This document shows positions 14,444 to 28,559 of a stretch of 64,000 nucleotides of DNA, in pieces; positions within the stretch are counted from its first letter, which is position 1, and every line of letters begins with the position of its first letter. Source of the DNA: Sinohyriopsis cumingii (taxonomy: Eukaryota > Mollusca > Bivalvia > Unionida > Unionidae); the NCBI GenBank assembly GCA_028554795.2, contig CM068839.1, positions 39,213,006-39,277,005 of the forward strand, read 5' to 3'. The notes below the pieces were generated by a model. The model made no database searches. It worked only from the letters and a program-made list of their open reading frames with translations, and was not told where the DNA came from. The position numbers and the translations under genes were made by a program.

Positions 14444-17400
14444 CTGAAATTAGCACAATATATGGTGATGATATTAAAAGTATTTGACAGCAGCTTGGGT
14501 TACTTGGTGGCTGGGTCTATTTCTACTACCAGCTCTGGCATATATCTAGTGATTTTTAAATCAAAGTAACATACTTGTATCATATATGTCTTATCTACTA
14601 CTGCTACCATAAAAATTCATCTTATATGAGTAGATGGACAAGTCAAAGCACTGTTGATTAAACTTCTGGGGTCAAAGTTTACAATAGTTTGAGTTTTCCA
14701 TGGTCACAGACATGAGAATATGTTACAATGTGTTAGCAGACATGAGAAAGTGTTACAATGTGTTAGCTGATATGAGTATGTGTTACAATGTGTTAGCAGA
14801 TATCAGAATGTGTTACAGTGTCATAGACTAGAGTCATCTGAGTGATGATGAGTATCTGAGTGATTGACATTTGAGTTATTACACGTTTACATTATATAAA
14901 CTAATAAAAGTATAAATGAAGGACCATTCCTAATAGTTAAGTACAAATATATTCATTTTAAAGACTTCTTTTCATCGTGAGTAGTATCATGCTTTTATTT
15001 AATCATTCAAGAGGAAATGTATCCAGTTATTAACATATGTAAAAGACAAATGGAGCATGTGGGCGTTCTCAGGTGATTTCACTTTTAATGCAATTATAAT
15101 TGTAAACAGGTAGCATTCACAATTGATACTGAAATTATATCAAGAGCAAGTGTTTCTTATATGTCTGAGTTTCACATAATGCATTCTTAAATAGTCTTCA
15201 ACTGAAGGTCGTGTTACAATGACAGCCACCTCTAATGTTGCACATTCTCTGTGTTTTATTTTGTCGATATTACAGCTTTGGAGATTTGAAATGTGACATC
15301 CAGGATAAACATGTAACAGCTGCTATTGAAACCCTAATAAATATTTATATATTACACACTTCTAGTCTATAATATTTGTAAACATTTATTTAAAAAAAAC
15401 TTTGAATAAACTTAAAGAAGAAATATCATGCAATAAAAAAAATATTAGGTTAAATAGATTCATCAATTAAACATTCAGCTCTAAAAGACAGAAGGACTAT
15501 AATAAGGTTTAAATATTGGGGCAAAACTTGTTAAAAATAAATTATGAACTGCATGCTGTCTGATTATACCCCAATATATACCTCTGTTGTGCATCTTCTT
15601 TCAAAGTAGTGGATCCCTTATACATTCCCAGCTGGTCATCCTGATCATTATCCAATGGCAGAGTTGTATTCCTAACAGGCACTGTGCCATCATATGGTTC
15701 TCTGGATTTTGGAGAGCTGGGATACTGCACAGAACTTGCCGCCTGAATGGAACCTGATTGACCAGTGGTCATCTCAGAATCTCCTAGTTCCTTGGGCCAA
15801 ATCGGGTCACTGTGACCTGATGGGATGGTAACATTATCATCATCCTGACCAACAGCAGAGCCTCTTATATGGAGGTTTTCATCCCCAGGATATTTGCTGG
15901 AACCTGATTAGAATAAACAAAAATGAATTTTATTTTAACTCTAGTGCAGTCAAATATCAAGAAATATAAAAATTACTATTTCAAAACACAGACTGAAGAC
16001 TTACTATTTTCTTAATTTCTTTGTAACATTTTATTTTTTATTGTTTATTCTATATTTTCTTGTCATGTTATTCTTTATTTATTCTTTGCATTTTTAAAGC
16101 ACATATTTATTTTCTGTTCATGTATATGCATATTGTACTTGGTTCTTTATCTCTTTTTTATTTAAAACTTGCACTGTTCAAGTCTAGTGTGCTGCACAGT
16201 GCATACACAGCAGAAGTAGAAGAATGATCATTCTTGGGTGAAAGGGTATGTGGCCTAGACCTATTGTATTTGGAAAACTAGAAATGTATCCATATTTAAC
16301 AAATGTCTCTCTAATAAAATGGAACTAAATAGAAAAATTCTAATTCTAGAACTGTCAAAACTCCATTACAAATTCTGTCAGAAAAAAATGACAATCAAAC
16401 TTGCCCTTGGTCTTTCAAACATAACGCATCATGTCCAAATTGTGCTTCTGTTCATGCAGTATGTTAAAAGTTACAGAGTGCAAACAAAATTCATGATGAA
16501 AAGAAACGGGTAATATTTTATATCCACTCCATAAATACATCATGGGCATACCAAACTGATTACTTGGGAATAAACTTCTCAGGACTGAAATGTTGTAGCT
16601 GGGAATTCTGCATAATCATATCCACTACTACATAGGAAATTTGGTAGGGTATCTTTTTAAAATTTAAATAATGAATCAGTTAATGTGTTATATATTTTGT
16701 GATGGCCTACAGACTATTACATAATAATAAATAATAATAATGACCTTATTTAAAGAGGGTAACACAATTAGCTAAAAACTAATCTACCTTGAGGCCCTCA
16801 TACAAAGGAATTTATTTATTTAAGCTGCATCTCTGAAGCCACTGAATATATTGGGTTTGGAAGAAGGAAATAGAGTGGGCATTTCTAATCTCAGCTGGAA
16901 TACTATTCCAGAGCAGAGTTCCAGAGTATTGGAAACTGTTTTTAAATAACTCCTTATTTGGTTTGGGAATTTTATACTGTTTGGTAGACATGGATCGCAG
17001 GTGGGGAGTATTACCAGGTAGCCTATACTGGAATAGTGATTGTAAATATTCAGGAGCACTATTCTGAGATATCCTGTACATTAATTTGGCTTTTCTCAAA
17101 CAGATTTGGTCTTTAATAGGTAATATTTTTAACCTACCAGCTAAACTTTCCTTGCTTTCTTTCTGGATTGATATTAGCCCAAATGCTCTTTTTTGAAGAT
17201 GTGCCAGCTTTGCTATGTTTTTATCATTTGAATTACCCCATACTGTACTACAGTAGTCCAAATAGGGTTGTATGTAACTGTTATAAAATAGTTTCCTGTG
17301 CCTTTCAGGGAGAAAATGTCTTATCCTACTGAGAAGCCATAAACTTGAATTGACTTTTTTACTGGTATGTTTGATATGTTCAGTCCATGATAGGTTATTA

Positions 17401-19049
17401 TCTACCAGAACACCAAGTAGCCTATCATGACAGACTATTTGCAGATTTGTATCCTTCCATGTCAGACATAGTTCATCACTATCAAGATTTGTCCTTCTTT
17501 GCCGTGTTGAGATAAGTAATATTTTAGTTTTACCAGTATTTACCACCATGCCATTATATGTGCACCAGTTTTCCAGTTTGTTTAGTGCATTCTGTAAAGA
17601 AATTTCGAGCTCATGCTTTGTGTTTTGGATGTCTGACAATGTTGTGTCATCTGCATAGAGATCTGTAGATGATATTGAGTCTCTTAGTAAAAGTGGTAGG
17701 TCATTAATAAATAAAATGAATAGTAGTGGACCTAGAATTGAGCCTTGTGGTACTCCATATCTAATTGTTTCAGGTTCAGACGGAACATTATTTATGTAAA
17801 CATGTTGTGTTCTCTCATTTAAGTATGAAGTAAACCATCTAATTGTTCTTTCATCACACTGGTAGATTTTCAGTTTCTTCAAAAGGATTTCATGATCCAC
17901 CATGTCAAAAGCTTTCCTGAAATCTACAAATACAGTTCCTATTATTCTACCTTGGTCAAGTGCTTGAAGCCATTTATCAGTTAGGGAGATCAAGGCAGTC
18001 TCACAGGAATGGTTCTGTCTAAAGCCTGATTGATTAGGGTGTAACAGCAAGTGTTTGGTTAAATATGACATGAATGAGTCATGGACATGTTTTTCAATCA
18101 ATTTTGACAAGTTTGGTAGTATTGAAATTGGTCGGTAGTTATCAGCATCATCCTTAGAACCAGATTTGTGAATAGGAGTTACTTTTGCAGTTTTCCATAT
18201 TTTGGGGACAGATGAGGTTGCAATACAGTTATTTTGCAATCACTTTCATCTCAATATAACTTCAACTTCATAATTAGGTAATTTAATTAGCTGCCAATTA
18301 TAATGTAGATAATCCTAATGAATTGTGCTACACTTCAAGGATTTTGGGCAGGTTTTAGCTACAGTATGGGGCCAATAGCTCTGGAACTCATAGTACCATA
18401 AGGTCAATAATTTTACCTTTGTTACCAGATGATGTGTTATAGTCAGCCTTCTCTTCCTCCTCCTTCTGCTCCTCCTCCTCATACTCATAGCCTTTTTGAT
18501 CATCCTCATCTTCATGAAAAACCATGTCCAGTTTGTTTTTGTGCAGACCTTTATCTTTATTCACAGGCTCCAATGCCTTGCTGACAACACTCTGAGCTCG
18601 CTTCCAGCCATTCTGATTCAACAGGCTGACTAATTTTTGTGTGATTTCTAAAATGGCCTGAAAGTAACAAGAGCACTGTTAATTGTTCAACTGATAGGTA
18701 CAGGTCCCTCACTATGAAGACCTTCAGTGTATCATTGTCTTCTTTATCACTACCCTCAGTATATCACTGAAGTATATGTAGATATGTCCATGGACCTTAC
18801 AGATCAATAAAAGTTTAGGATGGCTATTTAATTTACATCACTTCAATGTAGTTCTATGCTGATGGTAACTGATCATACTATGATTTCACATCATTAAAAG
18901 CCTGTTTAATTTTGATGAATTATTGTGGTATATTTTTATTACCATTATATGCACTGTCATGACACAATCTTTATGTAACAAAATACAGCCTTTATCACTT
19001 ATTAAAACCATTTGTCTAAACTGCTGTTTTACTTGATACTTTGCCATCT

Positions 19050-19119
<70 letters not shown>

Positions 19120-22100
19120 ATTCCTGCAAATTACTGCTCTACCTGATAGTGTATGTCCTGCTTGCTGGTGGCAATATCAACTGGCTTAAACACTGGTGCT
19201 GTACCAGCAAGGTGGCTGAGAGTCTCTGTGTGGGTTGTATCAAATGGAAGGTTTTCAACAGGCTGACTTTCATTCACAGAGATGTTGCTGTTCATCATAA
19301 AGTCATCCTGCCCATCTGTTTGATTTACAAAATATAAAATATTTCAAATGAAATGATCCTTTTTATGTTTTAAATCTATATACTTTTCTTTGAAAAAAAT
19401 GCCAAGATCAGTGAGTGGTTTGTTAATAAAATGTATATCCTAAAAATCATATTTATGACAAAGTGTCATTACTGACTGACCATATTGTATCATACTTTTG
19501 CATATGTATTGTTTGCTTGCCTCTTCCCTTGAACTTATCACCCCATACCGTAAACTACAAATCAGCTTTTCTTCAACATCAAATTTTTAAGTCTGGTTAA
19601 AGCTTTTCATGTACATGTTTTGTAATAAAAATCACTTAAACTAACATGTCACATGGATTCTTATTTGGCTTTACTTTAATAAAGCTCTAGTGTCCTATGT
19701 AAATATAGTAAATCCTGTCTTCAGAAGTCACCTCTGCAGAGGAAAGAAGTGGCCACAAAAACAGATGATTGCTTAACACAGGATCATTTTTGCAACAATT
19801 GGCATATGGGTTTTTGCAATCTGAATATAATCAAGAGCCAAGTAAAATTAGTAGATCTGACAGGTACTAGTAAAGAATCACTCTCTGGTGACCTTTGTAA
19901 TTCCAGGTCTACTTATTTTTAGTAACCTATCAGATAAGGATTTCATCTTGAATTAGGGAGTCATCATTAGAAATGTCATGTTCTAAATGGCATTTTCTAC
20001 TTTTTAAAATATTTAAAGCCTAAGTTAAATGTTGAATGAATGGTCAGCAAAACTTAATGTTGTATTTGTGTCTTTCCAATCTCTGTTGGAGATCTCAATT
20101 TTGATCAGACTGTGGTTCCTGTGGATGTTATTTTGTAAGACAGGTGACTGCTTCACAAAGGTTACCTTCAAGGCAAGATGACTGTAAAACATTATGATAG
20201 TGGTGAAATGTAGATTTAAGTAACAATACACAGGTACATATCCAGTTTCCTAAAAGGTGTTGAAATCAAAACTTTTAACATGAAGTCTAATTTGAAATGT
20301 ACATGTGATATGAGTCTTACCTGGAAATTTCCTCCATGTTCGGTTTTCCTGTGAAAAAAGAATTTTTTATTCAATAAATATGAGGTAAGAAACAGTTTAT
20401 AATGTCAACACAAATTATACAAATCTTAACAGTATCTTAACTTGAACATTTATTCTTAAAGCTTGAATCTATAACTCATTAAACTGAGAGATGTAATTTT
20501 GGCTTGCAATGTCAAGAAGGTTCACAATAGACCCATGTAGGTGGTATTAGAGACAAAAAGGAGGATCTAGTTTCACAATGATGTCAAGTAACACAGACAT
20601 TCTCCACACTAAAAAATATATCTGAAGAAGAAAAAAAATGTAGTTTTGAGGCCCAATTTTCTTAGCTGAAGAAATCTGCAGGTGCAAGAATGGGGTGTCT
20701 GGATTTCAGACTTCCACCCATAAGATTTAAAGCAGACCTGATCAAACTGCACATGGGAAGATGAACCTTTGTTAAAAAATTGGGTAACTTTGAGATTTGG
20801 GCTAAAATGAGGCAAGCATGAAAATGTAATGGATCCAATAAAAAATGAAAGTTCAATTTTCACCCATCTAGCTCACGTATAGGCTTGAAAGCCAATCCTA
20901 AACAATCTCTATTACATATCTTGGCAAATGTCAATAGGAACATCTCTATAATCAGACATACTTGGATTCCACTGGAAATAACAAGAAAAACTGTCTTCTA
21001 CCCCCGTTTTAAGTGGAAATGAGAAAAAGCTCACGGTTTCAGCACTTCAAAGGTGAAACTGTCAACATGAGCATAAAAGTTAAACTCATTTTCAAAACTT
21101 CAAATCTGATCATATTAAGTGTGCCTTCATATTGTCGAACTAGTATCAATATTACAATGTTCTGCTATTTACAATCTGAGTGAAAACAGTATGAAAACTT
21201 TAATGCTAATTCAGGCAAAACACTCGGGCAGGCAGTAGACATCCAGTGTTCAAATGCTACCATTCAATACCATACAGGTTTAAATCTGCATCAAGACCTT
21301 GTTGAGTGGATGGCTGCTGATTTCTGTACTTTCATATTTTTACAAATCATAATAGCAGAGGCATCCATATGTATGGACATATTTCTACTTGGGTCTTCTT
21401 TGTATCCTGAAACTTATATTTAGGCACTTTATAGTTTGGTTTGATGTTTTACAACATAACAACGTAAGCAGGTTATTTAGTACTGAAGGAGTAAGTGCCT
21501 TGTCTACAAACACACCTTGGTAACATTTTGGGTGGGAGTCCAGCACACGAGCCACTAAGCCACTGTGGCTCCTACCTCCATTACCTCTTACAGCATGCAG
21601 GAGAGCGCACTGAGCCTGTTCTACATCCCTGAGCTTTGCATTCACTGTTTAGAACACAACAAACCTTCATAAGCATATGATCTTTATAACCTTTGTTGCC
21701 AAAACTCAATATATAATATATGTGCTCTGGGTTAGTTATTTTAGAACATCAAGCAACAGCCTTAATATAAATTATGCTGAGAGAAGAAAGATTCTTTTTT
21801 GCTAATGAAAATAAAAATACACAGTTCTGACTGAAACAATGCTTATAATGCATTTTAAATAATAACAGGTCTTGTGATATGTTTATACAGGCAGAACAGA
21901 AAATACAAATATTAAATTAACCTGGTATGAGCTGTATTCCGAATTATATGGTGCAAATAAATGTATCTTGGTGATGTTGGTATCAAAGGTGACACTCTTT
22001 CTCTTCTTGATGGTGGGACTTGCATTCACTGTTTTAACTGGGACAGGACCTAAACCAGCCATCATGCTTAAGGTTTCATTAGAAAGGTGAATCACATCCA

Positions 22101-25100
22101 CTGAGGAAACATCTGATTCTGATGGCTTGTCTGCAGCTTTTTCATTTTGTTCACCCAGATCTCCTTCTTTAGATTTTATCTCAAAGGTTGGATCCTGGCC
22201 AGGCACTTCAGCTGCTTCAAGGGACTCCTTTCTGGCTTGATCTCCTTTTAGCTCAGCATTGTTAGCCTCATCTTTACTCCTCTCATATTCAGCTTTGCCA
22301 ACTGATGGAATCTCAACACTTTCTGAAGATTTATTCGCTTTTAGCTGATGCCAACTGCTCATCAGCATTTTATCTGTCAAGACTCGGCTAATGACATCAT
22401 GGACCAGTGCATAGGCTTCATCTTTAAGAAGTTTCTCAAGTTCTTGGTCCACATTGGTACAATTTAATTTTTTCTTGATCTTGCTACTTGTTTCTCTTTG
22501 CTCCTCTTCATGGATGTCAGCTACACCAGATTCTTCTTGTTTAGAAACAACTGGACTTTCTTGATCAGACAAAACATCAACATTGTTTTTAGCCTGCAAT
22601 CTTGCTTCATTGTCAATCAGAGATTCTTTTGCATCTTCAAACTCTTTTGAAGGTTCGTTCCTTTTGGATGGTTCTCCTCTTTCCCTTTCCTCATTTTCAT
22701 TTCCAACTTTTCTGCTGATTATTTCCATTATCTGACCCTTAGGATCTTCTATAGTCTGTTCCTCATCTTTATTACTATTGATCTCCTTTTCTGAGCTGTG
22801 TCTTCTAGATGTTCCCTCCTGAAAAGAAACAATATCTATATTAGCTTTCCCACTTTTTAGGACCTTAATGTTTTCTCCATTGTTTGAATCCAAATGGTCT
22901 GCTAAAGATTCTCTTTATTTTATTTCCCCATGATTCATCTCTATTTGATTTTTGTTGAAAACCACATCATCCATAACTGAGTTTGCTTTTTGATGTATTT
23001 GATTTGCCCATGATCTGCTTTAAAGGTTTCATTTTCTTTCCTTCTCAACTGCTTTCTCTCTCTATGACCTCTTTGCTTTTTAATATCTAGAATGCCTTGA
23101 ATTTCTGATTTTTCTTGGATATCTATGTACTGTTTATCATCTACATCTAATGTTATTTCTTTCCCTTTACAAATTTTCTCTCTGTCATCCCTTTGCTCTT
23201 CAATATTCTATTACAATTTTGATTTTCCTTTAATGACCATTTTCTGCATATTATCTACTTGAGATGATGTTCTATCTTTCCTATCTCTACATTTTTTCTC
23301 ATTTTCATCCCTTTGCTTCTTCCTACCATCAATATCCTGCACTTGTGATTTCACTGTGCTCACCTTGTCTTCATTTTCATCCTCAAGCTGAGTCTTGCTC
23401 ATGGCTTTCCTTGATTTTCTCTCATGCATATCAGATTCATTAATGGTGTTAAGTTCACTCCTGAAATCAGAAGAAGCCTTCTTCTCTGGGACTGCCTCTA
23501 TATCAAGATCTGCTGGATTTCCTTCATCTTCTTTTTCCACACTCTTGAGAACAGAAGTCCTGGATTTTTCCTCCTCATGCTTGTCCATCCCAGCAACTTC
23601 TCCAAAGAGTCTCTTTTCTTTTACCTTCTCCACATTCCCTTCAGCTTTCTTCTTCTCATGTTTATCTCTCCTTGAAACTCTTCCTTTAGATCTCTTTTCA
23701 TTGGAATGGCCACTGCTCTCCTCATTTTCCCCATCTCTCCTCCTTCTGGGCTCCTCATTTTCTTTTACTGTGATGATTCTGTTATATCTTTCCCTAACAT
23801 CCTTACCCCGTTTGCTGCCTCCTGCAAAATTATTTTCTCCAGCAATAGCATGATTTTGTCTGTAACCTGGTTCTGCAATAAAACGTACAAGCCAGACTAG
23901 GTACACGTTGAAGTATTTTTTGAGAGTAACTCTATTTTAAATGTACACAAAGAAAAAACTGTTGAAAAAACACCGTTCACCAAAAATAATACTGGACAAT
24001 ATTGATGAGGTACTTGCAGACATTGTATGGTAAGAACGTCCAACATTCTCATGAGGCAAACTTTGAAAATAAGAGAAAATTTATCAAACTTCACACACAT
24101 TTCCTGAAAGCAGCTTTTTAAATATAATCGGAAATGAATCTCCTATGATCTTTGACAACAATTCAATCACGATTCAAGATACCAGCCAGCATAAAAAAGA
24201 TTTGCCAGTAATTGTTTAAACTTATTTATGCATAAGTGCATTTTGTAATAAAGTGTAACAAAATCAATAGATCCATTAATTTATTTCAACATTATCGAAT
24301 ATATATGTGCAGCTAGCAAATACATGTACATATTGTATACAATATGATGACATTATAAAATAAAAATGATTCAATTATCAGGAAAACTTATTAAACTGGA
24401 AACACATACACTAAAAATGAAGGTGTCCATATTAATGAGGTTCCATTGTATATAATACGGTACTGTCCAACTATTAACTAAAATGAAGCTATTCAACTGA
24501 AATGATGAGAAACTCAAACATTTCCTTGTCCACCCATTATGCTGACAGCTATTATAATGTACATTTCATACTTCACTCAACTTTGTTTTATCTGTTGATC
24601 ATCATTTACTTCATGATTTAGTTTGTAAAAAATGTCTTTGTTGAATATATCTTTGAGTTTCAATAAAACATCACTAACACTGTCATAATAACATTTCTTA
24701 CTGTAACATAATAAAAAAAATTATACTGAAACCGAACGTACAAATGAGCTGCTTTTCAAGGATCTACAATAGTTAACAAGCTGCCATATTTTCTTTACAA
24801 TAACATGTTACCAAAGGTTATAATAAAAACATGTTTAAAGGTAAACACTATAGTTTTAAGAAATTTGTATCAGCATTTAATACCACCATATAATTAAACT
24901 GCCCTATAATTAAAAAAAAAATTAAATGACTGTACTAGCATATAACATGAACTGTGTTATAATGAGGGTGCCTTGTGGTGATGAAGTGCTGTATATCAAT
25001 CATCTTTAAGTCATTCTATAATTCTTATGAATTATCTTACTTTTGGACTTTTGTGGCTTCTTAAACTTGCATCCAGTACAACTACAGCAACAAGTTCCAT

Positions 25101-25123
25101 CTGTAAACAAATAAATGAAAAAA

Positions 25124-25190
<67 letters not shown>

Positions 25191-28100
25191 TGTATTAAGT
25201 AATAACATGCAAGTCAAATTAATAAATAAAATCACTGAAGTGAAAAAGATATATACATGTAGTTTTAAAGAAACATGATTTGTGAAAACTTCTGTGCCAA
25301 TCTAAATATTTATATTACTAATTAATGTAAAAACAATTAAAATTACATTATTTTTGAAGAATGATTTTTATTCCTTCCTTAGTAATGGGGAATATATTTA
25401 TATTAGCAAGTTAATAGCCTGATATATAACTAAATTCTGCTTTGCTTGATCTTCTTGTGTCGTTTCAGCAAAATGTCATTTAAATGCTATTTATGCAACT
25501 TCAGAGCATGGAAGTCTACACTGTCTATGATATGCAGCATCTGTAATACGTGGTGGGAGGAAGTCTGGGCTACCGTATTAGCTAGTTAGTCACATAATGA
25601 TTTACTAATTTATGCTTTTAACTAGTTAGTCACATAATGATTTGCCAACATATACTTTATTCTCTTCTTAAATCATATCAGGATAAATATTTACTAAATA
25701 CATGAAATGCACATTCAAAGCCATAGTGCATTTAGCATTGAAGGGAAGGAAAGAGAGAGTAAGTGAAGGAAGCCCCCTGCATGTCTGAGGTCAGAGCATG
25801 GCATTCATTGAGAACATGGCCTAGCCAACTCCATCTCATTGTGGCAGTGTGTGTAAGTCTCTATGCATCGGCACCTTTTAGACTCAATTGTGACACCCAG
25901 CAATCACCATGTTATGAAGGCGATGGCCAGGACTGACAGAGTCACTGAACAGGGCTGCTTACTATACCATGGCCAGGCTTTGACGGGTTCAGCCAATTTA
26001 CTCCTGTTATGATGTGTCACGTGTGCGAGCCACGTCTCTCAAACCTTGTCATACCCTCCCTTTCTGGATGACCCAGTTAGGTCCATTGTTACTTTGGAGA
26101 AAAAATGGAGAAAGTTTAGAGGCAGACAGCTCAGGAACTGCCCATCCACCTTTCCGCTCAACCCACATAGGTGTTTGGAACCATTCAGACCCTGCCAGAG
26201 TGAAGGGATGTTAAGCAGCCTCAGGACAATGGATCTTCTCAGTCACATGTGCACCAACATTGATTCCTAGGAGCAATTGTGCATAGGTGGTTGAACTTAA
26301 TTTTGAGCTCACTGGATCTCCCTATCTCCTCAGAAAGGAGGTAGGGGGAAGCCAGGTAATTTGGAAGGGCTTTAGGTTTTGTTAATAACAATCCCCTCCC
26401 CTCTCTTCATCTCCCCTCTCCACAGAGGCACTGTCAGATCACAAGAAGAAGAATGCCTTTCTACAATAGGAGATATGGTCACTCACCAAAAAAGAAACAG
26501 AAAACTTTGTAAAAAGTCGGTGGATATTGTGAAAAGATCACAATCCCCAGGGTGTTATTCAAGGCTGTTTCTTTTTCTGAATGCCAACCAATTCAAGATG
26601 AACATGGTGACTTCAATCCTCCTCTCCATCTGATGGAACAAGCATGCCATCAGTCTCAATACGACCAAAGCATACTTTTACATCCCTATCCACTCTGTGT
26701 CACAAACTTATTCTCCATCTTTTTGCTTACTGCAACACAGTTTGTCAGTTCAAAGTTCTCATTTTGGCCTTAACATTAGCCCTTGGGCTTTTACTGAGAT
26801 TATGGATTACATTGGCACCTTGTTCAAAATGACGTCATCTACAACAACAGCAGCGTACCTGGATGATATCCTCCAGAAACATTTGGTAAGTTCTGTTCTA
26901 CCCTGAGGCAGGAATGATTTCCTTTTTAGATCATCTAGGCTTTCTAGTGACTTGGGAAAAGTCAGCCCTTCTTCCATCCCAGAATTGTTGTCCATCTGGA
27001 CATGGAATTTTTAATCAACTGGAATCTAGTGCAACTTCCTCCTGTTCGATCATTCCAGCATCAGTGTAGTCTGATAAATCAACCCCTCAAATCTGTGTTG
27101 ATAATGATGGACAATATGTGGGTCTGATATCACCTATTCATTCAAATGTTCAATTTTGCTGCACACTTTAGACACTTACCAGTATTTGGTAACAGCCACA
27201 TCTAGTGCAAAATTCAAAATGGCCATAGGACACTGGTGGTCTTTTTTTTACCCCAACCCTCCTCTTCTTCTACATGCTTGGCCTGTATTCAGGCAACCTT
27301 GTCAGACAAAGTATTCAATCCTTTGATTGTCGAGAGAATGTTGAGAGCAAGAAAGCCCTCCAATCTGAAGGCTTACATCATCCCTCTGTGTGCCTCAATC
27401 CCTGAGCTGGCTGCCTTTTTATTGATAGCTTTAACTTCTGAATGCTGGTTAAGCAAGCTGTATGCCCTTTATGTTGACCCAACCTCTCTTCAGTTCAGAT
27501 CAGATGGTTTAATGGGTCTCTTGACACAACCATTCTTTGTAACCCAAAAACAGTTACTACTGTCAGCAAACAGAGAGTCATCTCTAGCTCACTTTTTTCC
27601 ATTAGACAGGTTGAGAAAGCAGCCATACAAGATCCTGTTCATGCTATCAAGTATTACATGAAATGCACAGAAACCAGTAGTGGCACATGCAAACGCCTCT
27701 TCCTTCCGATGTGACAAAGATTACTGCTCAGAAGCTTCAAGCCATCTCTGAGTCTTGTGTGCAAGTGCAACGTTTTGATCCAAGATATAATAGAAGCTGT
27801 TGGCTGGCAAGCAGAGTCAACCATTCTTGATCATCATCTCAGAGATTTAGTGCTCACAGAGGCAAACTTTGAATCAAGTAGATGACAGGACACATGGCCA
27901 CTAGACCCAAATAAATCAATCATAATAGCCTGTTAGCTTCAATGGATTTGCCAGTGAAACTATGTAGGTAAGAAGATTTCTATATTTATCTTCTTAGCCA
28001 TTTGTTAGGGTCACAGGTCAAGTGACCCCAAGTTGTTGCTATCTAATTAGGTGAATGGGTTATCATTCACATGAGGATACAGTGATCCTTCCCCTGAAGG

Positions 28101-28517
28101 ATACCCAAGGTAGAGGTCAGATGCTCTGCATCTCATCCTCATATTACTTATTCTCCTAATGTATTGTGATTGGAAAAATGTAATCAAAGGAGAAAGAAAC
28201 TTTTTAAGTAAATTATATTACTCCAAAAATATTTACCATTACCCAATTGCATTATTTAAAAACCCTCCCAACCACACCACCATGTGAACATCCTCATTAG
28301 TATTTCACTCAGCTAAAAACTAGTGACACCTGGTGGTGCCAAGGGGAGTTAATGGCCAAGAGTTATTGCCATCTGTCTATTGATATATACAGAAGAAGAT
28401 GATTTTCATCTTTTAGTAGGACTGGATTCAAGAAGTAGTAGGCTACCATTCCTAATGCAATGTGATTAAGGATTCTCAGAGAAAACATAATTTACCTAAA
28501 AATGTGCTTTCTCTCCC

Positions 28518-28559
<42 letters not shown>

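Noticed and set aside
18315-18515. 66-codon Arg-rich ORF on the minus strand
   Set aside because: It is an out-of-frame shadow of host exon 7.
23395-23906. Plus-strand ORFs opposite host exon 3 (152, 83 and 64 codons)
   Set aside because: Ser/Phe/Leu-rich antisense shadows of the Lys/Glu-rich coding strand, with no signature.
27236-27661. 141-codon ORF as an independent host gene
   Set aside because: It resembles the tyrosine recombinase part of the surrounding DIRS relic and has no splice context.
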